The notes below the pieces were generated by a model that searched no databases, was not told the origin of the DNA, and saw only the letters and a list, made by a program, of their open reading frames with translations. Shown piece after piece: positions 20,288 to 30,000 of a stretch of 39,026 nt of DNA. Every line of letters starts with the position of its first letter. The stretch's first letter is position 1. Where the stretch lies: the NCBI GenBank assembly GCA_024690865.1, contig JAILON010000144.1, positions 1-39,026 on the forward strand. The letters run 5' to 3'. A program made the position numbers and the translations under genes. Origin of the DNA: Treponema sp. (lineage in GTDB: Bacteria > Spirochaetota > Spirochaetia > Treponematales > Treponemataceae).

Positions 20288-23200
20288 ACAAAGATATACA
20301 CAAGGTTATGATAATAGGGTCCGGCCCCATCGTGATAGGACAGGCGGCGGAATTCGACTATGCGGGAAACCAGGCATGCAAGGCCCTGAAGGCGCAGGGG
20401 CTGGAGGTCTGCCTGGTCAACTCCAACCCCGCCACCCTCATGACCGACCGTTCCATGGCGGACGAAATCTACCTTGAGCCGCTTACCCTGCGTACTCTGG
20501 AGCGCATTATAGAAAAGGAAAAGCCCGATTCCCTGCTTTCCACGCTGGGCGGCCAGACGGGGCTCACGCTGAGCATGGAGCTTGCCAAGTCGGGCTTCCT
20601 GAAAAGCCACGGGGTCAAGCTTTTGGGGGCCAGGCCCGAAACCATAGACAAGGCAGAAGACCGTCAGCTGTTCAAGGATACCATGGAATCCATCGGCGAA
20701 CCCTGCATTCCGTCCAAGGTCGTGACCGACTACCAGGCTGCGGCTGACTTCGTGCACAATGAGATAGGCTTTCCTGCGATAATCCGTCCTGCCTTCACGC
20801 TGGGAGGAACCGGTGGGGGTATAGTGAACAACGACCGCGAACTGGACGAGGTTGCCCACAACGGACTGCACCGTTCGCCCATCCACCAGATCCTCGTGGA
20901 AAAGTGCATTTCCGGCTGGAAGGAAGTGGAGTTCGAGGTGATGCGGGATTCGCATGGCAACGTGATCACCGTCTGTTCCATGGAAAACTTTGACCCGGTC
21001 GGTGTGCACACGGGGGATTCCATCGTCGTTGCGCCGACCGTGACGCTGGCCGACAAGGAATACCAGATGCTGCGCAGCGCGGCGCTGAACATCATCTGCG
21101 CGCTTGAGATAGAGGGCGGATGCAACTGCCAGTTCGCGCTGAACCCGGACAGCTTCGAGTACGCCGTGATAGAGGTGAACCCCCGCGTCTCGCGTTCTTC
21201 CGCGCTCGCGAGCAAGGCGACGGGCTATCCCATCGCGAAGGTGGCCGCCCTCATCGCGGTGGGATATACGCTGGACGAGATTCCCAACTTTGTTACGCAG
21301 AAGACCGCGGCCTGCTTTGAGCCGGTGCTTGATTATGTCGTGGTCAAGATGCCCAAATTCCCCTTTGACAAGTTCGTGTATGCCTCGCGCAAACTGGGCA
21401 CGCAGATGAAGGCGACCGGCGAGGTCATGGCGATAGGCCAGAACTTCGAGGAGGCCATACTGAAGGCGGCGCGCGGCCTTGAGGTCGGCGTCAGGGATTT
21501 GAACCTGGGTGCGTTTGAAAAGGAAGGCGACCAGAAGATACGGGAGCGGGTGGGCCGCTGCACCGACCAGCGGATTTTCGCCATATACCAGGCGCTCAAG
21601 CGCGGGATTATGGGCGTGGAAGAGATACACGCGCTGACGAAGATAGACCGCTGGTTCCTGTGGAAGCTGGAGAACATCTGCGCGATGGAGCGGGCGGCCG
21701 GCGGGGCCATGCTGTTCCCGCCGCGCTCCTTCAAGATGGTGGACACCTGTGCGGGCGAGTTCAATGCGGAAACCCCCTATTTCTATTCGACGGCGGGAGG
21801 CGAGAATGAAGCCGAGCTGTTCCTGAAGGAGCGGGCGGCGGGCGGTGCTTCTGGCGGCGGGAACGTGGGCAAAGTCACCGGGACTACGGGCGGAACTGCC
21901 GCGGCCACTACAGCCACGGGCGGCGGGGAGCTGGCGGGTGCGAAGAAGGGCACGATCGTGGTATTGGGGTCCGGCCCCATCCGCATTGGGCAGGGCATAG
22001 AGTTCGACTACGCGAGCGTCCAGTGCGTCCAGGCCCTGAAGAAGCTGGGCTACGATGTCGCCATAATCAACAACAATCCTGAGACGGTCAGTACGGATTT
22101 TGATACTGCGGACCGGCTGTACTTTGAGCCGCTCACTCCGCCGGACGTGATGAATGTCCTTGCCGTGGAAAAGCCGCTGGGGGTGGTCGTCGCGTTCGGC
22201 GGGCAGACTGCCATAAAGCTGACCAAGTTCCTTCATGAGAAGGGAATCCGCATATTGGGAACCAGCGCGGATTCCATAGACCTTGCGGAAGACCGGGAGC
22301 GCTTTGAGGAGCTGTGCGACCGCCTGCACATAAACCGTCCCAAGGGAAAGACCGTCTTCACCGAGGTGGAAGCCCTTGAGGCGGCCGCCCGGCTGGGCTA
22401 TCCCGTTCTGCTGCGTCCCAGTTACGTCCTTGGCGGCCAGAACATGATTGTCGCGAGAAATGCCGCGGACGTCAAGGAATACATGAAGATTATACTGGCA
22501 CAGGGCATAGAGAACCCGGTGCTCATAGACAAGTATATGGAAGGCCGCGAGCTGGAGCTGGACTGCATCTGCGACGGCACGGACGTCCTCATTCCCGGCA
22601 TCATGGAGCACGTGGAGCGCACGGGCATACACTCCGGGGATTCCATCGCGGTATATCCCGGCAGTTTCAGCGCGGAGTCGGAGGAGAAGATTGTCCGCCA
22701 GTCCGTTGACCTGGCGCTTGCGTTGGGAACCAAGGGGCTGGTGAATATCCAATACCTGCTTGCCCCTGCGAAGGACGGTGGCGAGGATCTGTACATAATA
22801 GAGGCGAATCCCCGCTCCAGCCGTACCGTTCCATACCTGTCCAAGGTTTCGGATGTTCCCATGATAGAGCTTGCCACCCGCGCCATGTTGGGAGAACCCT
22901 TGGCCGGGATGGGCTATGGGACGGGCCTGTACCGAAAGCCGTCCTATTTTGCCGTGAAGGTTCCCGTGTTCAGCTTTGAAAAGCTGATGGACGTGGATAC
23001 CCACCTGGGGCCTGAGATGAAGTCCACGGGGGAAGTGCTTGGCATAGCGCCGGACCGTGCGGAAGCCCTCTTCAAGGGGATGTCGGCGGCAGGATGGAAG
23101 ATGGTCCGCCCCCTTGCGAGGGACGGCTTTCAGCCGGACGGTTTTCAACCGGATGATGCAGGCGCTCTGCCACAGGGGGGCGGAAAACCGCAGGAGTGCG

Positions 23201-23616
23201 GGGACGCTGTTCCGGGGGTGCTGTTTTCCGTGCGCGATTCCGACCTGCCGGAGCTTCCGCCGCTGGCCCGCAAGTTCCACAGGCTGGGCTTCAAGCTGTA
23301 TGCGACGACGGGCAATGCCGCCACGATCGAGCGGTCCGGCATGGAGGTGGCGCACGTTGCGAAGGTCCACGAAGATTACCATGACAACGTGATGACCCTT
23401 CTGGAAAGCGGGAAGGTTGCCTACGTCGTTTCCACTTCGGCAAAGGGGCGGGATCCCGTGGCCGAAAGCGTGAAGCTGCGCCGTCTTGCGGTGGAGCGCG
23501 ACATAGACTGCCTTACGGCGATGGACACCGCCAATGCCTTGGCGGACTGCCTTGCCAGTTCCTATTCGCTGGACAATGTGGGGTTGGTTGATATAAAAAG
23601 TATAGTGCAAAAGTAA
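20278..23616 (+). CDS. carB: carbamoyl-phosphate synthase large subunit
   Basis: A 1112-residue synthetase. Two homologous ATP-grasp halves each start with VxxxGSGPIxIGQ...EFDYA (residues about 10-30 and 560-585). The first makes carboxyphosphate and carbamate, the second phosphorylates carbamate. The oligomerisation region lies between, and the MGS-like allosteric domain at the C-terminus (about 985-1110, KLYATTGNAATIERSG). Two low-complexity inserts sit at domain junctions: Gly/Ala/Thr at about 519-555 and a Gln/Pro/Gly stretch at about 951-980. The last codons and the TAA overlap the palindromic element at 23604. Second gene of carA-carB-glnA-like-ANTAR. Confidence 0.95.
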   Translation: MPLNKDIHKVMIIGSGPIVIGQAAEFDYAGNQACKALKAQGLEVCLVNSNPATLMTDRSMADEIYLEPLTLRTLERIIEKEKPDSLLSTLGGQTGLTLSMELAKSGFLKSHGVKLLGARPETIDKAEDRQLFKDTMESIGEPCIPSKVVTDYQAAADFVHNEIGFPAIIRPAFTLGGTGGGIVNNDRELDEVAHNGLHRSPIHQILVEKCISGWKEVEFEVMRDSHGNVITVCSMENFDPVGVHTGDSIVVAPTVTLADKEYQMLRSAALNIICALEIEGGCNCQFALNPDSFEYAVIEVNPRVSRSSALASKATGYPIAKVAALIAVGYTLDEIPNFVTQKTAACFEPVLDYVVVKMPKFPFDKFVYASRKLGTQMKATGEVMAIGQNFEEAILKAARGLEVGVRDLNLGAFEKEGDQKIRERVGRCTDQRIFAIYQALKRGIMGVEEIHALTKIDRWFLWKLENICAMERAAGGAMLFPPRSFKMVDTCAGEFNAETPYFYSTAGGENEAELFLKERAAGGASGGGNVGKVTGTTGGTAAATTATGGGELAGAKKGTIVVLGSGPIRIGQGIEFDYASVQCVQALKKLGYDVAIINNNPETVSTDFDTADRLYFEPLTPPDVMNVLAVEKPLGVVVAFGGQTAIKLTKFLHEKGIRILGTSADSIDLAEDRERFEELCDRLHINRPKGKTVFTEVEALEAAARLGYPVLLRPSYVLGGQNMIVARNAADVKEYMKIILAQGIENPVLIDKYMEGRELELDCICDGTDVLIPGIMEHVERTGIHSGDSIAVYPGSFSAESEEKIVRQSVDLALALGTKGLVNIQYLLAPAKDGGEDLYIIEANPRSSRTVPYLSKVSDVPMIELATRAMLGEPLAGMGYGTGLYRKPSYFAVKVPVFSFEKLMDVDTHLGPEMKSTGEVLGIAPDRAEALFKGMSAAGWKMVRPLARDGFQPDGFQPDDAGALPQGGGKPQECGDAVPGVLFSVRDSDLPELPPLARKFHRLGFKLYATTGNAATIERSGMEVAHVAKVHEDYHDNVMTLLESGKVAYVVSTSAKGRDPVAESVKLRRLAVERDIDCLTAMDTANALADCLASSYSLDNVGLVDIKSIVQK

Positions 23617-23630
23617 GCGACTTTTGTACT
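23604..23630. repeat. dispersed palindromic element, copy B
   Basis: AGTGCAAAAGT - AAGCG - ACTTTTGTACT, 25 of 27 bases identical to the core of copy A at 2703-2729 and in the same orientation. It overlaps the carB stop codon (23614-23616), so it encodes the final residues of CarB. Confidence 0.75.
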
Positions 23631-23646
23631 GGCTCAGGAGATTGAA

Positions 23647-24813
23647 ATGTATACGGAAAGGGAAGTCTTGGACTATATTGCTGAAGAGGATGTGAAATTT
23701 GTGCGCCTGGCGTTTTTTGATTTGAACGGGGTGCAGAAGAACATTTCGATTATGGCGGGGCAGCTTGAAGGCGCCTTTCAGAGGGGGGTGGGCTTTGACG
23801 CTTCCGCAATCTATGGTTTTGAATCGGCTGAAAAGTCGGACCTCTTCCTTTTCCCCGATCCTGCTACCCTTTCTGTCCTTCCCTGGCGGCCTAGTTCTGG
23901 AAAGGTCGTGCGCTTGTTCTGCACCATACGGTATCCGGATGGAAGGGAATACGAGAAGGACTTCCGCAGCAGGCTCAAGAACACGGTGCTGGCCGCCCGC
24001 GAGGAGTGTGGCGTGGAATTCCGCATCGGTACCGAGATAGAGTTCTACCTTTTCAAGCTGGACGAGGCCGGCCGCCCCACGAAGGTTCCCTTTGACAGGG
24101 CGGGCTACATGGACATAGCCCCGGACGACAAGGGGGAGAACATCCGGCGCGAGATATGCTTCACATTGGAGCAGATGGGAATCGTGCCGGAGTCCAGCCA
24201 CCACGAGGAGGGGCCGGGGCAGAACGAGATAGACTTCCACTACGCCGATGCGGTGACTGCCGCCGACAATGCCGCGACTTTCAAGTGGATAGTGCGGACC
24301 CGGGCCGCCAGCGCGGGGCTGTATGCGGACTTTTCCCCGAAACCCCTTGAGGGCATGCCGGGCAGCGGCTTCCATATCAACCTTTCCTGTTCGGATCCGG
24401 GCAAGAATGCCCATGCACTGGCAGGTATATTGAAGCATGCCAGGGAGATTACCTATTTCTTGAACTGCTGCGAAGATTCCTACCGGCGTCTGGGTGAGAA
24501 CAAGGCTCCGAAGGCCATCTGCTGGGGACATGGGGACAGGCTGGCGCTCGTCCGTGTGCCCGACGTTACCGACAGGGGTGCCGCACGGCTTGAGATACGG
24601 TCGGCCGACTGCGAGTGCAATGTGTACATCGTCCTGGACCTCCTGATCCGTGCGGCGGTCGATGGCATCAAGGCCGGGCTGGAGCCGCCCCCGGCCTCAC
24701 ATGCCGGGGTTGGGAATGTCTCGTTTCTTCCCGCGAGCCTCAAGGAGGCGAAGAAGGTTGCCGAATCTTCCAGCTTCATAAAAAGCGTCCTAGGGGATGC
24801 CATTGAGTTCTGA
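23647..24813 (+). CDS. short glutamine-synthetase-family protein (GSI-like)
   Basis: A 388-residue protein with the GSI beta-grasp and catalytic fold: GTEIEFYLF, SSHHEEGPGQNEIDFHYADA (metal and nucleotide glutamates), PLEGMPGSGFHINLS (glutamate site), and ARLEIRSADCECNVYIVL. It ends SVLGDAIEF, about 50 residues short of typical GSI, and so lacks the C-terminal tail that follows this point. The usual adenylylation-loop sequence near the end is also not recognisable. It may be an active short GS, a gamma-glutamyl-ligase relative, or a regulatory pseudo-enzyme. AGGAG lies 6 nt before the ATG. The next gene starts 2 nt after its stop. Confidence 0.8.
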   Translation: MYTEREVLDYIAEEDVKFVRLAFFDLNGVQKNISIMAGQLEGAFQRGVGFDASAIYGFESAEKSDLFLFPDPATLSVLPWRPSSGKVVRLFCTIRYPDGREYEKDFRSRLKNTVLAAREECGVEFRIGTEIEFYLFKLDEAGRPTKVPFDRAGYMDIAPDDKGENIRREICFTLEQMGIVPESSHHEEGPGQNEIDFHYADAVTAADNAATFKWIVRTRAASAGLYADFSPKPLEGMPGSGFHINLSCSDPGKNAHALAGILKHAREITYFLNCCEDSYRRLGENKAPKAICWGHGDRLALVRVPDVTDRGAARLEIRSADCECNVYIVLDLLIRAAVDGIKAGLEPPPASHAGVGNVSFLPASLKEAKKVAESSSFIKSVLGDAIEF

Positions 24814-24815
24814 AG

Positions 24816-25382
24816 ATGATCGTAGATACCCATAGCGTCCTTGTCGCTACGAAAGACAGGCAGCTTTCCTCCCTGGTGGAAGCCATGTTGGTTGCTCCGG
24901 TGTTTGAAACCAAGATCACCGGAGACTTCAACGAGGCGCGTCGCCTTTCGTCCGAGCGGACCTACAACATCATCCTTGCCGACTATGCCGACGGGGCGGG
25001 AGTGGATTTTGCGTCTGACGTTTCCGATTCGCTCAGTACGGTCCTCCTCCTGGCACCGCAGGCCCTGTATGAGGAGACCAGCTACCGCATGGAAGGATTC
25101 GGAATAATCACGTTGGCAACTCCATTTGACAACTTTGCGTTCTACAGCAGCATAAAGGCGGCCATCGCCGTGCAGTACAAGGTGCAGGCCCTTTCACGTC
25201 AGACCGTCAAGCTGAAGATCAAGATGGAGGAGATACGGCTGGTGAACCGGGCCAAGATGCTCCTGATGCAGTTCCTGAAGATGACGGAGCAGGAGGCCCA
25301 CCGCTATATCGAAAAGGAGGCGATGGACCGTGGAATGAAGAAGACCTCCATTGCGGAGGAGGTCATTCGGACATACGGTTGA
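24816..25382 (+). CDS. ANTAR-domain RNA-binding antitermination regulator
   Basis: A 188-residue cytoplasmic protein of the NasT/AmiR/EutV kind. Residues about 1-115 are receiver-like but degenerate: the acidic pair near the N-terminus is replaced (VATKDR), and the position usually occupied by Lys-Pro reads ATPFDN, so phosphorylation looks doubtful although ILADYADG has an Asp at about the acceptor position. A helical linker follows (about 116-135). The ANTAR domain is at about 136-188 (VNRAKMLLMQFLKMTEQEAHRYIEKEA, then the conserved tail TSIAEEVI). ANTAR proteins bind RNA hairpins overlapping terminators and permit read-through. Last gene of the carA operon and the obvious candidate to act on the leader hairpins of carA, glnN and asnB. 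Confidence 0.85.
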   Translation: MIVDTHSVLVATKDRQLSSLVEAMLVAPVFETKITGDFNEARRLSSERTYNIILADYADGAGVDFASDVSDSLSTVLLLAPQALYEETSYRMEGFGIITLATPFDNFAFYSSIKAAIAVQYKVQALSRQTVKLKIKMEEIRLVNRAKMLLMQFLKMTEQEAHRYIEKEAMDRGMKKTSIAEEVIRTYG

Positions 25383-25388
25383 AACATG

Positions 25389-25428
25389 AAAGGGCCGATC
25401 CTGCACGCGTTGCAGGCGGCCCTTTTTG
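25389..25428 (+). terminator. terminator after the carA operon
   Basis: AAAGGGCCG - AT - CCTGC - ACGCGTT - GCAGG - CGGCCCTTTTTGT: a strong two-part stem followed by TTTTT, 6 nt after the ANTAR stop. The reverse strand also ends in a T-containing tail, so it may help terminate the convergent gltD transcript. Confidence 0.88.
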
Positions 25429-25446
25429 TATGGTGCTGGCGGCCCG

Positions 25447-27057
25447 CTATGCTTTCTTCCGTTCCGTAAGGAAGGCGTCGATCTGCTTGGCGCATTCGCG
25501 TCCTTCCGCGATGGCCCACACGACGAGCGACTGGCCCCGGTGCATGTCGCCCGCGGTGAATACCTTGGGGACGTTCGTGGCATAGCCGTTGGGGCTTGCA
25601 AGGTCGGGTGTGTCCGCGCCGACGGAGGCCACCGTTCCCCTGGGGCCCAGTTCCGCTCCGAACTCCCGTGCCGTATATTCCTCGCAGCCGGTGAATCCGG
25701 CCGCTACCAGCAGCAGGTCGCAGGGCAGGACCTTTTCGGTTCCGGCGCGTTCGCAGAGGGTCCGTTTTCCATCGACCGTCTTGAATTCCACTTCGACCGT
25801 GCGGACGGCCTTTATATGCCCGCCTTCGCTGACGACTTCCTTGACGGTCGTTTCATAGATGCGGGGATCGTGGCCGAACTTTGCGATGGCTTCTTCTGCC
25901 CCGTAGTCAACCTTGAGCACCTTGGGCCACTGCGGCCAGGGATTGTTTGCCGTCCGCTCCACGGGCGGGCAGGGCATCATTTCGATTTGGGTGACGCTGG
26001 CTGCTCCAAGCCGTATGCTTGTTCCGCAGCAGTCGTTGCCCGTGTCGCCTCCGCCTACGATTACGACGTGCTTTCCCGTGACCTGGATGCCATATTTTTC
26101 GATGATCGTCTTGGCAATCTGTCCGTTCGTGCTTTCCACGCCAATTCCCTCAAGGGCGGCGTTCGTCTGGATGACGCATTTCGTGACGGCGGTCAGGAAG
26201 TCCACTGCGAACATCATGCCACCGTCGGCTCCCTTCCGCCCCGTGTTCAAAAGGGATATGCCTTCCGCCGTCAGGGACCGGGCCTTCTTTGCCCCGCAGC
26301 ACAGGGCCACGGCGTCATGTCCATCAAGGATGTGGCCAGCGGCTACACCGTGGCCGACGTCGGCGTTGAAGACAAACTGGACGCCTTCGGCTTCCATGAG
26401 CCGTATGCGTCGCTCCACAATCTTCTTGTCCAGCTTCATGTTGGGAATACCGTAGGTCAAAAGTCCGCCGGCCCTGTCCTCGCGCTCAAAGACGGTGACG
26501 CTGTGTCCCCTCCGGTTCAGGAAGTCTGCAACCGCAAGTCCGCTGGGGCCGGCCCCAATGACGGCGACCTTTTTGCCCGACCGCGTGCGGGGAACCTGGG
26601 GCTTCATGTAGCCCGTTTCAAAGGCCCGCTCGATGATGAACAGCTCGTTGTCGTGCACCGTGACCGCACCGTCGGACTTTTTCTGCCCGTCCTCCTGGTA
26701 CTCGCGTCCCAGGTTGCAGGCTTTTTCGCAGAGCGCGGGACATACCCTCCCGGTGAACTCCGGGAAACTGGATGTCTTCAGGAGCCTCCAGGCCGCCATG
26801 TCGAACTGTCCGTTATAGAGCGCGTCGTTCCACTCCGGGATGTAGTTGTGCAGGGGGCAGCCCGTCACCATGCCCGCGAGCCGTATTGCGCTCTGGCACA
26901 TCGGGACGCCGCAGTTCATGCACCTGGCGGCCTGTTCCCGCCGGGCCTTTTCATCCAGCTTCGGGTGGAATTCCTTGAAGTCGGCGCTCCGTTCCATGGG
27001 GGGCCGGCTTCCGTTTTCAATGCGCCCGTATTCTAAAAATCCTGTCGCCTTTGCCAT
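25447..27057 (-). CDS. gltD: glutamate synthase small subunit
   Basis: A 536-residue NADPH-oxidising subunit of NADPH-GOGAT. It has an N-terminal cysteine-rich region for two 4Fe-4S clusters (CMNCGVPMCQ about 46-55, then TGCPLHN and RVCPALCEKACN). The FAD-binding Rossmann motif is VAVIGAGPSGLAVADFL (about 150) and the NADPH site VVIVGGGDTGNDCCG (about 325). Electrons pass to GltB, which converts 2-oxoglutarate and glutamine to two glutamates. GAGGAGG lies 6 nt before the ATG. Last gene of asnB-gltB-gltD; 22 nt after gltB. Confidence 0.95.
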   Translation of the reverse strand: MAKATGFLEYGRIENGSRPPMERSADFKEFHPKLDEKARREQAARCMNCGVPMCQSAIRLAGMVTGCPLHNYIPEWNDALYNGQFDMAAWRLLKTSSFPEFTGRVCPALCEKACNLGREYQEDGQKKSDGAVTVHDNELFIIERAFETGYMKPQVPRTRSGKKVAVIGAGPSGLAVADFLNRRGHSVTVFEREDRAGGLLTYGIPNMKLDKKIVERRIRLMEAEGVQFVFNADVGHGVAAGHILDGHDAVALCCGAKKARSLTAEGISLLNTGRKGADGGMMFAVDFLTAVTKCVIQTNAALEGIGVESTNGQIAKTIIEKYGIQVTGKHVVIVGGGDTGNDCCGTSIRLGAASVTQIEMMPCPPVERTANNPWPQWPKVLKVDYGAEEAIAKFGHDPRIYETTVKEVVSEGGHIKAVRTVEVEFKTVDGKRTLCERAGTEKVLPCDLLLVAAGFTGCEEYTAREFGAELGPRGTVASVGADTPDLASPNGYATNVPKVFTAGDMHRGQSLVVWAIAEGRECAKQIDAFLTERKKA

Positions 27058-27079
27058 AAATTCCTCCTCTCTCCCTTCC

Positions 27080-30000
27080 TCATCCTGCGCATTTCATGAA
27101 TGCCGCAAGAACGGCCTGGTCATGGTCCGTTCCGTTCCGCTCCAGCGACGCAACTTCACCCATGATCCTCAGGTAGTCGCCGGGTATGATCTTCTTGAAG
27201 TATGTGCGGTAGTTCTGCCAGTCGTCGAGGATTGCCTTGCCACGGACGCTTCCCGTTTCCGCAACGTGCTGCTCTATGAGGGAGCGGAGCTTTTTTTCGT
27301 CGTTCCCGTCCGGCAGGGTGGACACGCTGTCGTCCAGCGCGTACATCTTCACAAGCTCGTGGTTCAGCCGCCGGTACAGGGCGTGGTCCCTGTCGAATAC
27401 GTATGCGACGCCGCCGCTCATGCCCGCGCAGAGGTTCTTTCCCGTTTCGCCTAGGATTACGGCGGTTCCGCCGGTCATGTACTCAAGCCCATGGTCTCCG
27501 CAGCCTTCCACGACGACCGTGGCTCCGGAGTTCCGTACGCAGAACCTTTCTCCTGCGACTCCGTTTATGAAGGCCTTGCCGCTCGTGGCACCGAACAGGG
27601 CGACGTTGCCCACGATGATGTTCTGTTCCGCAACGCCTTCAAAGCCGGCCGCCTTCTTTATGATCAGCTTTCCACCGGAAAGCCCCTTTCCAAAGGCGTC
27701 GTTCGCGTCGCCTTCCAAACGCAGGGTCAGGCCGCTCGGTATGAATGCACCGAAGCTCTGCCCTGCGCCTCCCGTGAAGTCAACGCGGAAGCTATCTTCG
27801 GCAAGGCCGCTGCCGAAGCGCCGCTGTATCTCGCTTCCCAGTATGGTGCCGACCGTCCTGTCCGTGGACTGGACGGATATGGGGGCGGTGTATGTGCAGG
27901 TTCCTTCCGTTGCCTTGCCTGCATTTTTGCCCGTGCATTCTTCCAGCCAGGGCAGGAGGACTTTTTCATCGACGCTGCCTGCAAGCTTGAAGTCGAATGG
28001 CGAGCGGTCGGCCTTCCAGCCTTCCCCGGAAGACTTTGCGTCCATGCCCGCGCCGTTTCTGCCCGCAGCATCCGCACCGCCTTCGCTGGAAGCCTTCGCG
28101 AGGATGCGGGCAAGGTCCACGAGGCCTGCCCGTTTGAATCCCTGCGAGTCCTTGAGCTTGAGCAGGTCGCTGCGGCCGCACATCTGTTCGACTGAACGCA
28201 CTCCCAGGCGGGCCATGATCTCCCGCATTTCCTGGGCGATGAAGCGCATGAAGTTTTCGACGTATTCAGGTTTGCCCGGGAAGCGCTTCCTGAGCTTTTC
28301 GTTCTGCGTGGCCACGCCGAAGGGGCAGGTGTCAAGCTGGCACACCCGCATCATGGAGCAGCCCATCGCGATGAGGGGGGCCGTCGCGAAGCCGAATTCC
28401 TCCGCGCCTAAAAGCGATGCGATCACCACGTCGCGCCCGCTCATCAGCTTGCCGTCGGTTTCCAGTGCGACCCTGCCGCGCAGTCCGTTCTGGATCAACG
28501 TCTGGTGGGTTTCCGCAAGGCCCAGCTCCCAAGGCAGGCCCGCATGGTGTATGGAGCTTATCGGTGCGGCACCGGTGCCGCCGTCATGGCCTGAAATCAA
28601 GATGACCTGGGCCCCGGCTTTTGCAACTCCCGCCGCAATCGTGCCGACTCCGGCCTCGCTGACCAGCTTGACGCTGATGCGGGCAGACCGGTTGGCGTTC
28701 TTCAAGTCGTATATCAGCTGCGCCAGGTCTTCGATAGAATAGATGTCGTGGTGGGGCGGCGGGGAAATCAATGCAACGCCCGGTGTCGCGTAGCGGGTCT
28801 TTGCAATCCAGGGGTAGACTTTCTTTCCGGGAAGGTGGCCGCCCTCGCCGGGTTTCGCCCCCTGCGCCATCTTTATCTGTATTTCCTTGGCCGAAAGGAG
28901 GTATTCCTCCGTGACGCCGAACCTGCCGCTCGCCACCTGCTTTATCGCGGAATTGCGCTCGCTTCCAAGGCGCTCCGGCTTTTCGCCGCCTTCTCCGCTG
29001 TTGCTCTTGCCGTGCAGGCGGTTCATTGCGATGGCCATGCAGCTGTGCGCTTCCTCGGAAATCGAACCGTAGGACATTGCGCCGGTCTTGAAGCGTTTGA
29101 CGATTTCGTCAACGCTTTCGACTTCGTCGATCGGGATGCCGCCGTCCGGGGCAAAGTTGAAGTCCAACATGGCCCGGAGGGTATGCGGATGGGAATTGTC
29201 ATCCACCAGGGCGGTGTATTCCTTGAACCGCGCGTAGTCGCCGTTCCGTGTCGCCTCCTGCAGGGCGACGATCGTTTCCGGATTGTACAGGTGGCTTTCC
29301 GCGTTGGGACCGCGCCGGAATTTGTGTGCGCCCACGGAATTGAGGTGGGTGTTCACGGCGAGGCCCTCCGGGTCAAAGCCCTGGGCGTGGTGGTAGCGCA
29401 CGTCCTCTTCGATTTCCTTGAGCGTGATGCCACCGACGCGGCTGACGGTGTTCGTGAAGTACTTTTCCGTCACTTCCCGGCTTATTCCAACCGCCTCGAA
29501 AATCTGGGAGGACTGGTAGGACTGCACCGTGCTTATGCCCATTTTTGCCGCAATCTTCACCACGCCGTTTATGACGGCCTTGTTGTAGTCGTCTATGGCG
29601 GTGTGGTAGTCCTTGTCCAATATCTTCTGGTCAATCAGCTCGGCAATCGCCTCGTGCGCCAGGTATGGGTTTATGGCCCTGGCCCCGTAGCCCAGGCACA
29701 TGGCGGCCTGGTGTACGTCCCGCACTTCCGCGCTTTCCAGGATTATTGAAATGGCCGTCCGCCGCTTCGTGCGGATGAGGTGCTGCTCCACAGCCGAGAC
29801 CGCAAGGATGGCCGGTATTGCCGCATGTTCCCTGTCTACGCCGCGGTCGCTCAGTATGATGATGTTGTAGCCTTCGGCATACGCGGCGTCTATCTGTTCG
29901 AACAGACCTTCCAGGGCCGGGGCCAGGAGCGGTCCGTGCCTGCCGTCGTCAAGTTTGAACAGGATGGAGATGGTTTTTGTCTTGAGCCCGCCCCGGTCCA

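Noticed and set aside
20254-24531. A very long open frame antisense to carB and the short GS (over 1400 codons), and similar ones antisense to copA and glnN
   Set aside because: They mirror the codon bias of G+C-rich genes on the other strand; the sense proteins are unmistakable enzymes.
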